Below the pieces are notes generated by a model. It was given only the letters and a program-made list of their open reading frames with translations. It did no database searches and was not told the origin of the DNA. Both the position numbers and the translations under genes were made by a program. A stretch of 64,000 bases of DNA from Bacteroidia bacterium. Its GTDB lineage: Bacteria; Bacteroidota; Bacteroidia; SpSt-205. The stretch is from the NCBI GenBank assembly GCA_026003215.1, contig BPGV01000001.1, forward strand, positions 1,428,466-1,492,465. Direction: 5' to 3'. Shown one piece after another: positions 1 to 9,242 of this stretch (within the stretch, counting starts at the first letter, position 1; each line of letters starts with the position of its first letter).

Positions 1-685
1 TCAAGGTGGCCCCTATTTCCAGGAGATGGAGTTCTATATCATTTTCTTTGAAGGCCGCCTGAGCCTTTTGGGCCTCTATTTGGATAGGTGGGAAGGTATT
101 GTAATGCATCCCCACCACATGCGCTACATCTAAGAGCAGCGCCGCTTCCACCGCATCCTCCACATCCATCGTAAAGGTCCCCCCAATCGGCAAAAACGCT
201 AAATCCAGCACATAGCGCTCAGCCAGCAGCTCCATTTCCAGCGTGAGTGCCGTATCCCCCGCATAATACACCGTGTACTTGCCATCTGAGATTAAAAAGC
301 CCACCGGTACTCCTCCATAGCTCCCATCCGGAAAGCTACTGGTATGCATAGCCGGCACGAGTTTCACCCAGAGTTCGGAGCCTTTCTTGGGAGACCACGT
401 ACCCCCCACATTCATGGGATAAGTCGGGCAGCCCCGCTTCTCAAAATAGCTGTGGATCTCCCACACCCCGATGATAGGGGCATTATGGGCTTTGGAGAGC
501 GTCTCCGCATCCGCTATGTGGTCAAAGTGCGCATGGGAAAGAAAGATATAGTCTGGCCGAAGGTCCTCTAAGCGCACTTTATCCTTAGCCAGGGGATTGG
601 GCGTAATGAAGGGGTCAAAGAGAAGCCTTTCTCCGGTGGAGGCAGTTATCAAAAAGGCAGAGTGGCCGAGGTACTGTATCTGCAT
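1..685 (-). CDS. Metallo-beta-lactamase-fold hydrolase, UPF0173 family (3' end cut off)
   Basis: The reading frame runs off the left edge after 228 codons; the family is usually about 225-235 residues, so only the last few are missing. The metal-binding motif HAHFDH is at residues 51-56, preceded by the LGHSAF start typical of UPF0173/YtkL proteins, and a later GMHYNT segment supplies another conserved His. These are predicted cytoplasmic metal-dependent hydrolases of unknown substrate. The ATG at 685 follows a TACCTTCG element (697-690) by 4 nt, and the gene is divergent from gdhA with 53 bp between the start codons. Family assignment is firm; the reaction is not known. Confidence 0.88.
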   Translation of the reverse strand, partial: MQIQYLGHSAFLITASTGERLLFDPFITPNPLAKDKVRLEDLRPDYIFLSHAHFDHIADAETLSKAHNAPIIGVWEIHSYFEKRGCPTYPMNVGGTWSPKKGSELWVKLVPAMHTSSFPDGSYGGVPVGFLISDGKYTVYYAGDTALTLEMELLAERYVLDLAFLPIGGTFTMDVEDAVEAALLLDVAHVVGMHYNTFPPIQIEAQKAQAAFKENDIELHLLEIGATL

Positions 686-689
686 GAGG

Positions 690-697
690 CGAAGGTA
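690..697 (-). promoter_or_regulatory. -7 promoter element TACCTTCG for the UPF0173 gene
   Basis: Minus-strand TACCTTCG matches the Bacteroidota TAnnTTTG element at 7 of 8 positions and ends 4 nt before the ATG at 685. I see no clear -33 TTG. Confidence 0.5.
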
Positions 698-725
698 AGC
701 AAATCCCCAAAAAGTCGCTTTCCTT

Positions 726-733
726 TACCTTTG
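726..733 (+). promoter_or_regulatory. -7 promoter element TACCTTTG for gdhA
   Basis: A perfect TAnnTTTG ends 5 nt before the ATG at 739. With a start site 4-7 nt past the element, the transcript would begin at or next to the start codon. Confidence 0.65.
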
Positions 734-738
734 CTGGC

Positions 739-2061
739 ATGAGTCGCAAGAAAGAAGAGGTCACGCCTGTCGTAGAAAATGCCGCTTCTGCCCCCCCTAT
801 GCCGCCGACAAAGCCTGCGTCCGACCCTTACACTTCTATGCTAAGCCGCTTTCATGCAGCTGCCGATCGCTTAGGCCTTTCTCCCGATGAGCGCGAGATC
901 CTCAGCAAACCCTCCGAAATCCACATCGCTTACCTCCCCGTAGCCATGGACGATGGAAGTGTAAAGGTCTTCGAGGCGTACCGCATCATTCATTCCAAGG
1001 CGCTGGGGCCCGGCAAAGGAGGCATCCGCTATGCCCCAGAAGTCAACATGCGCGAGGTAATGGCGCTGGCCGCCTGGATGACCTGGAAATGCGCCGTAGT
1101 CAATATCCCTTACGGCGGCGCCAAAGGCGGCATCACCTGCGAACCCAAAAAAATGTCCTTAGGCGAGCTGGAACGGCTCACCCGCGCCTATACCCGCGCC
1201 ATGTCTTCGGTCTTTGGCCCAGATAAAGACATTCCTGCGCCAGACATGGGCACCAGCGCCCGAGAAATGGCCTGGATCGTGGATGAATACTCCCGCCTCC
1301 ATGGCGGCAACTTTATCCCCGCCGTGGTCACCGGCAAACCCTTGGAGCTGGGCGGCTCCAAAGGCCGGGTGGAAGCCACCGGCCGCGGCGTGACAACCGT
1401 TATCTTACAAGCGCTCCAACGTATGGGGCGCCGGCCCGAAGGCCTCACCGCCGCCGTCCAAGGCTTCGGAAATGTCGGCTCTATCACCGCGAAATACCTC
1501 TCCCAAAATGGCATCCGTGTGGTAGCCATCTCGGATAAAACCGGCGGCTTCTACAACGAACACGGCATCCTCATCCACCAAGCTATCCAATACCGCGACA
1601 ATCACGGAGGGGTCTTAGATGGTTTCAAGGGCGGGAGCCGCATCACGAACGAAGAGCTCCTCACCTTAGACGTAGATATTTTGGTTCCAGCGGCATTAGA
1701 AGACCAAATCACCCCGCAAAATGCCCCGCACATCAAAGCTTGGCTGATTGCCGAGGGCGCGAACGGGCCCACCATGGCCGAAGCCGACCCCATCCTCAAC
1801 GAAAAAGGCATCACCGTCATCCCAGATATCTTAGCTAACGCCGGTGGCGTGATTGTGTCCTACTATGAGTGGGTACAAAACCGGCGAGGGCACTACTATA
1901 CCGAGGCCGAAGTGCAAGACCGCGCCGACAATACTATCAAGCAGGCCTTTGACGAAGTCTTTAGCCGAGCTGCCACCCAAAAGATCTCCCTGCGCGAAGC
2001 CGCCTACCTCATAGCGGTAGAGCGTGTGGCGCGCGCCCTCCGCATGCACGGGAAGTATTAG
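739..2061 (+). CDS. gdhA: Glutamate dehydrogenase (Glu/Leu/Phe/Val dehydrogenase family)
   Basis: Catalyses reversible oxidative deamination of glutamate to 2-oxoglutarate and ammonia in the cytoplasm, linking nitrogen and carbon metabolism. The 440-residue protein has the substrate-binding KGGIRY segment near residue 93, the GGAKGG motif with catalytic Lys129, and a Rossmann GFGNVGS motif near residue 235 for NAD(P). The first 30 residues are a Pro- and Ala-rich extension lacking in many homologues. The length fits hexameric GDHs of about 420-450 residues. The ATG is fixed by the TACCTTTG element 5 nt upstream. Cofactor preference cannot be read reliably. It is a single-gene unit followed by a gene with its own promoter. 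Confidence 0.95.
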   Translation: MSRKKEEVTPVVENAASAPPMPPTKPASDPYTSMLSRFHAAADRLGLSPDEREILSKPSEIHIAYLPVAMDDGSVKVFEAYRIIHSKALGPGKGGIRYAPEVNMREVMALAAWMTWKCAVVNIPYGGAKGGITCEPKKMSLGELERLTRAYTRAMSSVFGPDKDIPAPDMGTSAREMAWIVDEYSRLHGGNFIPAVVTGKPLELGGSKGRVEATGRGVTTVILQALQRMGRRPEGLTAAVQGFGNVGSITAKYLSQNGIRVVAISDKTGGFYNEHGILIHQAIQYRDNHGGVLDGFKGGSRITNEELLTLDVDILVPAALEDQITPQNAPHIKAWLIAEGANGPTMAEADPILNEKGITVIPDILANAGGVIVSYYEWVQNRRGHYYTEAEVQDRADNTIKQAFDEVFSRAATQKISLREAAYLIAVERVARALRMHGKY

Positions 2062-2081
2062 GAACTGCCAGGAGTCCGGCA

Positions 2082-2089
2082 TAGCTTTG
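2082..2089 (+). promoter_or_regulatory. -7 promoter element TAGCTTTG for the 2094 gene
   Basis: A TAnnTTTG match lies in the 32-bp gap after gdhA and ends 4 nt before the ATG at 2094. Confidence 0.5.
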
Positions 2090-2093
2090 GGCT

Positions 2094-3674
2094 ATGTCGG
2101 CGCCTTCCCTACCATCCTCGGCGCTGTGGGAGGTAATCCATTCCCTCACACATAAAGAAGTACGCGCCCTCTACGCTGAGATAAAAGGCACGCGTTTAGG
2201 GTGGCTCTTCAAGACCCTACGCCAGATGGCGATCTACTCCGATGAAGCGCTACAGCAAGCTTTCCAGGCGACATTCCCGAATACCGACAGCGGCACGCTC
2301 CGCACCTATAAGAAGCAGCTCTGGTTCCTCTTAGAAAAGCATCTCCCCCCTACCGAGGAAGCGCTCAAAGAGGAAATCCACGTGTGGCAACGCTTATGGC
2401 TAAGCGTCGTACTCTGGCGGCGAGGCCTCACCCACCTTTCCCGCATCCTCTGGCACCAAGCCATAGAAAAAGCCACACGGATGGGCTGGTATGAGGTCGC
2501 ACTATGGGGCCTCTCCCTCTTGGAGCTCTACGACCGAGAACTGCATACTTTCCCACAATACCAAAAGGTAGAAGCCTGGGCTAACCAGCTCCTCGCCCTC
2601 CTTGCTGAACGCTACCACGCCCTTACCGCTAAAATCGCCGCCTTAGAGGCTGTATTCGTTTCTCGCCCAAAAACTGGGCCTGCTCTACCCCCACTACCTG
2701 ACCACGATAGCTGGGGAGCATATATGAACTTTTATACCCAAGCTATCCATCATCGTGCTTCCTCTCCAACCAACTTAGCCGAAAGCCTTTCCTTCTACAT
2801 CCGCATGGCCCATCTGCTCACCTATAACACCCCTTTGCCCACGCCTTATGTAGAACTTCATAGAGCGTTTTCTTTTCTAAACATAGGCGTAATGTGTCTG
2901 AACTGCCGTCTTTTCTGGGCTTATGAGCACTGGCACGCTATATGGGAGCGCATTCACTCGCGCTGGAGCATCTCCACCGCACAGCAATCCAAACTCTCGG
3001 CATTTCCGCCCTATCTATACTTGGCATACCTTCTTGGCACCACACAGTGGCATTTCGCACGCCTGTATGCTCAAAAGCATTTTTCTATGTTTCAGGCATT
3101 CATCTTCTCCCCCAATGAATACGAAGAAAGGCAAGCTCACTTGGCTTGCCTCCTATACCTTGTTTTCCTTCTGGATCCGCAAGATTCCTACCAAGCCATA
3201 GTGTGGCATACTAAGGTTCATCCCTGGATAGAAGAGCGCTTTCCTAAATCTATTTTCTTTACGTGGTGGCTCTTTTTGCGATGGTATCAGGCTTTTCGCA
3301 CTTCTAACCGCAAAACTATGCGTTACTGGTATCGTAAGCTTCGCGGTTGCATCCCCACGGCTCCACCGGCTCATACCGCTTGGAAAGCTTTTTTACGCAT
3401 ATTGTGGGGAATTACTGAACTGGCGCCGTATTTCTGGCCCCCACGCATTCGTACCTTTCTAAAACGCTGGGAGAAGTTCCCTGAGGAAAAAGTCTATTGG
3501 TATCGGAATATCTACACCTTCCCCGTAGAAGCCTTTTTACATAGCTTACTCAAAAAGGTACCCTTAGAGACCATTTCTGTCCCACCTCCAGAGCCCATAG
3601 AAGTACCCCCAGAGACCCTCACCTTCCTCCATGAGACACTTCACGCGATAGCCCAGAAATATGGCATAGAATAA
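2094..3674 (+). CDS. Unknown helical protein, 526 aa
   Basis: I do not recognise a family. The protein has no signal peptide or membrane segment; it looks all-helical and is rich in Trp, Tyr, His and Leu, with many short amphipathic stretches that could be TPR-like or HEAT-like helical repeats. The N-terminal 110 residues carry most of the charge (for example KEVRALYAEIKGTRLGW), and the C-terminus has a Pro-rich run (PPPEPIEVPPETL) before a final helix. The second half is more AT-rich than gdhA. It has its own TAGCTTTG promoter, and the next gene starts 93 bp downstream behind a promoter-like element, so it is probably monocistronic. The uninterrupted 526-codon frame and the promoter support a real gene. 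Confidence 0.75.
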   Translation: MSAPSLPSSALWEVIHSLTHKEVRALYAEIKGTRLGWLFKTLRQMAIYSDEALQQAFQATFPNTDSGTLRTYKKQLWFLLEKHLPPTEEALKEEIHVWQRLWLSVVLWRRGLTHLSRILWHQAIEKATRMGWYEVALWGLSLLELYDRELHTFPQYQKVEAWANQLLALLAERYHALTAKIAALEAVFVSRPKTGPALPPLPDHDSWGAYMNFYTQAIHHRASSPTNLAESLSFYIRMAHLLTYNTPLPTPYVELHRAFSFLNIGVMCLNCRLFWAYEHWHAIWERIHSRWSISTAQQSKLSAFPPYLYLAYLLGTTQWHFARLYAQKHFSMFQAFIFSPNEYEERQAHLACLLYLVFLLDPQDSYQAIVWHTKVHPWIEERFPKSIFFTWWLFLRWYQAFRTSNRKTMRYWYRKLRGCIPTAPPAHTAWKAFLRILWGITELAPYFWPPRIRTFLKRWEKFPEEKVYWYRNIYTFPVEAFLHSLLKKVPLETISVPPPEPIEVPPETLTFLHETLHAIAQKYGIE

Positions 3675-3752
3675 GCGATTGCGGCCAAAAGGCGTTTTTT
3701 CTCTTTTCACACCCCCTCCTTTTTCTTGCGCGCGCCCGCCTTGTCCCCTTTC

Positions 3753-3760
3753 TACCTTAG
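3753..3760 (+). promoter_or_regulatory. -7-like element TACCTTAG for the SBBP operon
   Basis: Seven of eight positions match TAnnTTTG; the element ends 7 nt before the ATG at 3768, and a GGAG run lies in the spacer. Confidence 0.4.
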
Positions 3761-3767
3761 GAGTGGT

Positions 3768-6221
3768 ATGAAAACGCATGGTATTCTCCTGAGAGTCGTT
3801 GGGCTTGCTTTCGGGATACTATATGCCCAACCTATGGAGATAGCAAGGGGGGTTCTTCCCTTGGAAAAAGACCTCCTACGACCTGCCCGTGTATTTTTTA
3901 GAGAAAATAAAGGCCAAGTACGAGACCCCTATGATCGTCCACGACCCGATATCCTCTACGCAGGCACCTCAGGACAGCTGCATTACTTCTTCTATACCTC
4001 GGGCTTTTCCCTCCAGCTCCATCAGCCTCTTTGTTATGATACCCTCTACGACAGGCCCCACCACCCTACCATCCTGCCTGCAGAAATAGGCACTTACCGC
4101 ATAGACATCTCTTTCCTCAACGCAAACCCCGCCGCTATCCTCCCAGAAAGCCCTTTCCCCTGGTATGAAAACTTCTACACCTCGGAAACGCCCGCTCTTT
4201 TCGTCAAAAGCTATGCGCGTCTGCGCTACAAAGAGGTTTGGCCCGGCATAGATATCGTCTTTTACGAGGGGCAGGAGGGCTTAGAGTACGACTTTTTCCT
4301 TGCGCCCGGCGCCTCTGCTGAGCTCATCCGCCTGCGCTTCGAGGGCGCCACTCCCCATATAGAGAACGGAGACCTCGTCTTGCAAACCCCCTATGGAGAA
4401 ATCCGTCAGCCGGCCCCCAGAGCCTGGACTGATGAGGGCGAAGTGCAAGCCACTTGGTGGGTAAAGGGGCAAGAGGCAGGGTTCTCTATCCAGGGCCGCA
4501 CCCTCGCCCAAGCCCTCCGCATAGACCCGGGAATCCGTATATGGGGGACTTATTATGGCTATACCCCTCCCAACGCTGTGCAGTATATTACCGAAGCCCG
4601 AGCCGTAGCTCTCAGTAACAGCGGCGTTTTTATAGCCGGCTCCACGAATTCTCCTTGGGAAATAGCCACCGCAGGCGCTCACCAAACCAGTCTTATAAAT
4701 GTTCAAAATGCTTTTCTGGCGAAGTTTAACCCCCTAAATGGTCAGCTCGTATGGGCTACCTACTATGGCAGCGGCACTACTTACGGATATGGTTGCACCG
4801 TAGATCTCTCTGGCTCAGTGTACTTATGTGGCTCGACAAACGGTAGCACAGCCATAGCAACCCCAGGGGCTTACCAGACATCTCCTGGAGGGACGTTCCT
4901 GGCTAAGTTTGATAACGCCGGTGTACGGCAGTGGGGCACTTATTATGGTGGTAGCGGGGCTTTCGCTTGTGCCGCATCCCAAAGTGGGGTTATCTTTATA
5001 GCCGGATCCACTAACTCTACCAGTGGTATCGCTTCTCCCGGCGCTCACCAATCTACCTATGGCGGTGGCTCGCAAGATGCCTTTTTGGCCGCATTCAATA
5101 GCTCAGGAAGCCGGCTATGGGCTACTTATTACGGGGGCGGAGACCTTGATTACGGTTACAGCTGCGCTACCGATGGCGATGGCAATGTTTTTCTGGCAGG
5201 CTCTACCCGCTCCACCAATAACATCGCCTCCAGCGGCCACCAATCTACCTTCGGAGGAGCCGATGATGCATTCCTGGTCAAGTTTAGCAGCACTGGTGCG
5301 AGGCTGTGGGGAACCTATTATGGAGGAGGAAGTGGTGATATCGGCTATGCCTGTGCCACCGACAATAGCGGAAATGTATTTTTAGTAGGTTCTACTGCAT
5401 CCAGCAACAATATTGCTTTCAGTGGATACCTAAATAGTTACCAAGGGGGTACAGATGCTTTTGCCGTCAAGTTTAGCCCCACGGGGTCTCGAGTATGGGG
5501 CACCTACTATGGTGGACCCTATGCAGACCAGGTCTATGCGTGTGCTGTAGGCACACTGGGGGCACTCTATATCGCAGGCACTACCAGTAGCTCTTCAGGT
5601 ATCGCTACCGGTGGCACCCAACAAACCAGCTGTACAGCAGGATGTGCCTTCTTGGCCAAGCTTGACGCGAATGGGTCCCGACTGTGGGGCACTTACTATG
5701 GCCAAACCAATTTTAGTTATCCGATATCCACCGAGGGCTATGGCTGCACTGCCACTTCCGACGGGTATGTATACCTCGCCGGCTCCACAGGGTATGAAAG
5801 CAGCTCAGCTCCTAACCTCATAGGTACACCTGGCACTCATAAGCCTTATGCACCTATCTATTGCACTAAAAATCCTGTAACAGATTTATTTCACTGCAAC
5901 AAGGCCGCTTTCTTGGCTAAGTTCTGTGGGGATCAGCTGTCAGGCGGTGCCTGTGCACCGCTGGCGTATTATGAGGCGGCTCAACCTGCCCTATCCACCG
6001 ACATCCGTAAAGACCGTTGGGAGGCTTCGACGGCGTCGGGGATGCTCTCTCTTTCTGCCCATGAGCCGCTCTCTCTGGAGATTTGGGACCTCTCCGGTCG
6101 CCTCCTCACCATAGTCGCCCTTACCCCCGACCAACCTATCACGCTATCCCTTCAGCCAGGCATTTACTTCCTCCGAGAGAAAGACGGCATAGAGACCTCC
6201 CGCATCTTCATCCTCCCATGA
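3768..6221 (+). CDS. Secreted SBBP beta-propeller protein with T9SS-like C-terminal domain (first copy)
   Basis: An 817-residue exported protein. The start at 3768 gives a good signal peptide (about 21 residues ending LYAQ); a longer frame from 3726 would put a basic, Pro-rich segment in front of it. After it comes an N-terminal domain with an FRENKGQ segment, found in front of SBBP repeats in Bacteroidota, and then seven repeats of about 50 residues, each opening W(G/A)TYYGG and containing VYLAGST-like strands, enough for one seven-bladed propeller. The last 75 residues (SLEIWDLSGRLL ... GIYFLRE) resemble type IX secretion sorting domains. Its TGA overlaps the next start as ATGA. The ligand or surface role is unknown. 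Confidence 0.88.
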   Translation: MKTHGILLRVVGLAFGILYAQPMEIARGVLPLEKDLLRPARVFFRENKGQVRDPYDRPRPDILYAGTSGQLHYFFYTSGFSLQLHQPLCYDTLYDRPHHPTILPAEIGTYRIDISFLNANPAAILPESPFPWYENFYTSETPALFVKSYARLRYKEVWPGIDIVFYEGQEGLEYDFFLAPGASAELIRLRFEGATPHIENGDLVLQTPYGEIRQPAPRAWTDEGEVQATWWVKGQEAGFSIQGRTLAQALRIDPGIRIWGTYYGYTPPNAVQYITEARAVALSNSGVFIAGSTNSPWEIATAGAHQTSLINVQNAFLAKFNPLNGQLVWATYYGSGTTYGYGCTVDLSGSVYLCGSTNGSTAIATPGAYQTSPGGTFLAKFDNAGVRQWGTYYGGSGAFACAASQSGVIFIAGSTNSTSGIASPGAHQSTYGGGSQDAFLAAFNSSGSRLWATYYGGGDLDYGYSCATDGDGNVFLAGSTRSTNNIASSGHQSTFGGADDAFLVKFSSTGARLWGTYYGGGSGDIGYACATDNSGNVFLVGSTASSNNIAFSGYLNSYQGGTDAFAVKFSPTGSRVWGTYYGGPYADQVYACAVGTLGALYIAGTTSSSSGIATGGTQQTSCTAGCAFLAKLDANGSRLWGTYYGQTNFSYPISTEGYGCTATSDGYVYLAGSTGYESSSAPNLIGTPGTHKPYAPIYCTKNPVTDLFHCNKAAFLAKFCGDQLSGGACAPLAYYEAAQPALSTDIRKDRWEASTASGMLSLSAHEPLSLEIWDLSGRLLTIVALTPDQPITLSLQPGIYFLREKDGIETSRIFILP

Positions 6222-8482
6222 GACAGGTTCTGCTGGGATGTATCCTCTTTGGTAAAGGACTCTCCGGCTTCGTGGACCTGCGCGCGCTCTCGTTGGGCCG
6301 GCCCCTTCTCTTCGGCACAGAAGGGGCCGGCTTGCGGTATTTTCTCACCCCCACTGGATTTCTCCTCCAGCTATACCAGATGCCTTCTCTTGCTGATGCC
6401 CAGGAGGTTGAGTCTTCTCTCGCAGTCTCTGTCCCCACTTATACCATAGAGGTGCGCTTTGTAAGTAGCTCTGCGCCGACCATCCGCCCGGAGAGCCCTC
6501 TCCCTGCTCCTACGACCTTTTATCTTGCCGGCCAAAAGGCTACCCATTGCGCCTCTTATGCTTTCGTCCGCTACCAGGGAGTCTGGCCGGGGGTAGATGT
6601 GCTTTTCCGTCATCAAGGAAACCGATTGGAGTATGACTTCCTCCTCGCTCCTGGGACTCCTGACTCGCTTATCCGCCTCCAAGTGATTGGCGCCTCCGTG
6701 CAGGTGGAAGCAGGCGAGCTGGTTTTTCGTACGCCTTTGGGGGAGATCCGCCAAAAAGCCCCCAAAGCATGGGCGGGCCCTCGCCTCGTAGCCGCTTCGT
6801 GGAAGGTCTCAGGCGATACCTATGGCATAGCTGTGGAGGGCCGACCACGCTCAGAGGCACTCTTTATTGACCCCATCATACTCTCGTGGAGCACTTACCT
6901 GGGTGGAGAAGGGGACGATATCGGCTGGAGCGTAACCACAGACCCTCAGGGGAATATATACATCGCCGGCTGGACTACTTCTTTTATCTTTTTTCCCATC
7001 ACTACCGGCAGCCATCAGGTTACGTATGGAGGCGGCACTGACGCCTTCCTTGCAAAGTTTTCGCCTTCAGGACAGCTCCTGTGGAGTACTTATTTTGGGA
7101 GCGACTCGTTGGAGATCTTCTATGCTATCCACTACAGCCCCACAGGACAGCTTTACTGCGTAGGCACCACCCGTTCGCCTACCGGCATCGCCACGCCAAA
7201 CGCCTACCAAACCTCCTACGGCGGAGATGGGGATGGTCTCATCGCTGTATTTGATACTCTGGGCACCCTTTTGTGGAGCACCTATGTAGGAGGGCCCTTT
7301 ACCGATCGCCTGCGTAGCGTCTCTGCCGACAGCTTAGGGCATCTTTACGCTATCGGGGCTACCTCCTCTACCGGCTTAGGCAGCCCTTCTACCAGTCAAC
7401 CCTCTTATGGGGGAGGCGCTTCGGATGCCTTTCTGGTCAAGTTTAGTTCAACGGGGGGGCTCTTGTGGGCCACTTATCTCGGCGGCACAGGAGAAGAAGA
7501 AGGCTACTTCTGCTTTTATCAGCAAGGCGGTATCTTCGTTAGTGGCGCTACGGGTTCCTTAGACTTTCCGGTTTCGGCGGGGGCTTACCAGACCCAATAC
7601 GGCGGCGGGTTATGGGATGGCTTCCTGGGCCAGTATGATACCGCTGGCCAGCGCTTGTGGCTCACCTACTACGGCGGAGAAGACCGAGATTGGCTCTATG
7701 GCGTAAGTGCTACCCCTACCAGCGAGGTATATGCCACCGGCTCCACAGGCTCCAGAAGTGGCATCGCCTCCCCAGGCAGCTTTCAATCCCAATACAGTGG
7801 GGGCAGCTGTGATGGCTTCTTAGTCAAGTTTTCTGCCCAAGGGACTCGGCTATGGGCCACTTACTTTGGCGGCGACACCAACGATTGGGGGTACCGCTGT
7901 ATAGCCTCTCCCCAAGGGCAGGTCTTCATAGCGGGATGGACCCGCTCCCGTACGGGGATTGCCACTTCTGACGCACCCCAGCCTACCCATGGGGGGAGTG
8001 TTTATGACGGCTTCCTCATGATATTCTCTCCTTCAGGCTACCGCATTTGGGGCACGTATATCGGCGGAACGGGTATAGACTGGGCCAGAGAATGTGCTCT
8101 TTCACCTGCCGGCATACTCTATGCCACTGGCTATACCAGCTCTCCTGGCCTTGCTACCCCTGGAAGCTTCCAAGAGGTAAATAAGGGTGGGTTTGAGGCT
8201 TTTCTGGCCTGTTATGCGGACAGTTCTGCCGTTTCCTTTCTCCCTCATGCAGGTTCGAAAGCTTCTACCTGGACTTTCTCCCCGAATCCTTCTGCGGGTA
8301 CCATCAGTCTATACACGCCCGTTCCAGCAACATTCGTCGTATGGGCGCTTTCCGGCGAGGAGCTTCGCCGTATCTCTCTACCGTCGGGCACTCATACCGT
8401 TTCCCTCGCTCTCCCTCAAGGCGTGTACCTTCTCCAGCGCGAGGGCGAGCGCAATAGCCACTTGCTGTGGATAGTGCCATGA
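6218..8482 (+). CDS. Secreted SBBP beta-propeller protein with T9SS-like C-terminal domain (second copy)
   Basis: A tandem paralogue of the preceding gene, 754 residues, starting in an ATGA overlap (6218-6221). It has a short hydrophobic N-terminus and an N-terminal domain that keeps the GVWPGVDVLF and LEYDFLLAPG features shared with the first copy but has lost the FRENKGQ segment. Seven W(S/A)TY(L/F)GG repeats follow, then a T9SS-like C-terminal domain with VVWALSGEEL and GVYLLQREG. Divergence is large outside the repeat cores, so the duplication is not recent. The longer frame from 6083 overlaps the first copy out of frame and is rejected. Confidence 0.88.
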   Translation: MRQVLLGCILFGKGLSGFVDLRALSLGRPLLFGTEGAGLRYFLTPTGFLLQLYQMPSLADAQEVESSLAVSVPTYTIEVRFVSSSAPTIRPESPLPAPTTFYLAGQKATHCASYAFVRYQGVWPGVDVLFRHQGNRLEYDFLLAPGTPDSLIRLQVIGASVQVEAGELVFRTPLGEIRQKAPKAWAGPRLVAASWKVSGDTYGIAVEGRPRSEALFIDPIILSWSTYLGGEGDDIGWSVTTDPQGNIYIAGWTTSFIFFPITTGSHQVTYGGGTDAFLAKFSPSGQLLWSTYFGSDSLEIFYAIHYSPTGQLYCVGTTRSPTGIATPNAYQTSYGGDGDGLIAVFDTLGTLLWSTYVGGPFTDRLRSVSADSLGHLYAIGATSSTGLGSPSTSQPSYGGGASDAFLVKFSSTGGLLWATYLGGTGEEEGYFCFYQQGGIFVSGATGSLDFPVSAGAYQTQYGGGLWDGFLGQYDTAGQRLWLTYYGGEDRDWLYGVSATPTSEVYATGSTGSRSGIASPGSFQSQYSGGSCDGFLVKFSAQGTRLWATYFGGDTNDWGYRCIASPQGQVFIAGWTRSRTGIATSDAPQPTHGGSVYDGFLMIFSPSGYRIWGTYIGGTGIDWARECALSPAGILYATGYTSSPGLATPGSFQEVNKGGFEAFLACYADSSAVSFLPHAGSKASTWTFSPNPSAGTISLYTPVPATFVVWALSGEELRRISLPSGTHTVSLALPQGVYLLQREGERNSHLLWIVP

Positions 8483-9237
8483 CCCGATGGGCTAAGAGGG
8501 TCTTTATAGGCAGTACCCTTCTCGTCGCTGGCCTCATCTCAGCGGACGGGCCCATTCCTCCCCCGGGCGCCTTCTCTGGAGCGCCAGGAGAAGGCTCTTG
8601 CTACAACTGTCACGCTGGCCCCACCAGCGTCCCTACTTTTACCCTATCGGCCGAAGGGAAACCTTGGTCCTCGTATGTGCCTGGAGGGCCTCCCGTCTCT
8701 CTTTCTCTGGAGGTGCATCACCCCTCCCTCCCTGTATATGGCTTTCAGCTTACCCTCGTGGCGGATAGTAGCCCTTCTGACCCGCGCCCCAGTGCGGGTC
8801 TTTCAGGCAGCCCAAACTACGTTGCTGAGCAGACAGACCCTTTCAATCGTAAGCTGGTTAGCCACTGGCGGCCCACGCCCATAGGACGATGGTCCTTCTC
8901 CTGGCAACCTCCCACTGAAAACTTAGGCCCTCTCTCGGTGTATATGGGCATAGTCGCTGCAAATGGCGATGCCACCACCGATGGCGATGCCATCTCCATG
9001 GTCCGCTTCACCTTACTTCCCACAGCTCCGACCGCCCTCCAAGCAGGCAACATTGCTCAGCTGGGCGGCAGTTTCTTCTTGCCTGAGGGCAGCTCTGTCG
9101 CACACCTCTATACCTTGGAGGGACGGTACCTCCGGTCTTATACAGGCAAAGGCCCCCACGCTCTCCCCCACAAAGGGATTTTCCTCCTCCAGCTGGATGG
9201 GGGGGCTTTTCTACGCATCGCAAACCTCAGCGAATAA
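8479..9237 (+). CDS. Exported reeler / choice-of-anchor V-like protein with a CxxCH motif
   Basis: A 252-residue protein starting in an ATGA overlap with the second SBBP gene, so the three genes form one translationally coupled unit. After a signal peptide (about 22 residues) comes GEGSCYNCHAG, with CxxCH at residues 41-45, the arrangement found at the start of Bacteroidota choice-of-anchor V / reeler-like domains. CxxCH could bind one c-type heme, though in this family that is unproven. The region to about residue 180 looks like a beta-sandwich; the last 60 residues (HLYTLEGRYLRSY ... GIFLLQLDG) look like a T9SS sorting domain. Likely secreted or surface-attached with the SBBP proteins. Confidence 0.75.
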   Translation: MTRWAKRVFIGSTLLVAGLISADGPIPPPGAFSGAPGEGSCYNCHAGPTSVPTFTLSAEGKPWSSYVPGGPPVSLSLEVHHPSLPVYGFQLTLVADSSPSDPRPSAGLSGSPNYVAEQTDPFNRKLVSHWRPTPIGRWSFSWQPPTENLGPLSVYMGIVAANGDATTDGDAISMVRFTLLPTAPTALQAGNIAQLGGSFFLPEGSSVAHLYTLEGRYLRSYTGKGPHALPHKGIFLLQLDGGAFLRIANLSE

Positions 9238-9242
9238 CTCCT

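Noticed and set aside
3675-3700. GCC-AAAA-GGC followed by TTTTTT as a terminator after the 2094 gene
   Set aside because: Only three base pairs before mismatches; too weak to call.
4530-8220. Short similar DNA segments that could look like a repeat array or CRISPR
   Set aside because: They are coding repeats (W-TYxGG, about 150 bp) of the SBBP propellers, not conserved direct repeats with unique spacers.
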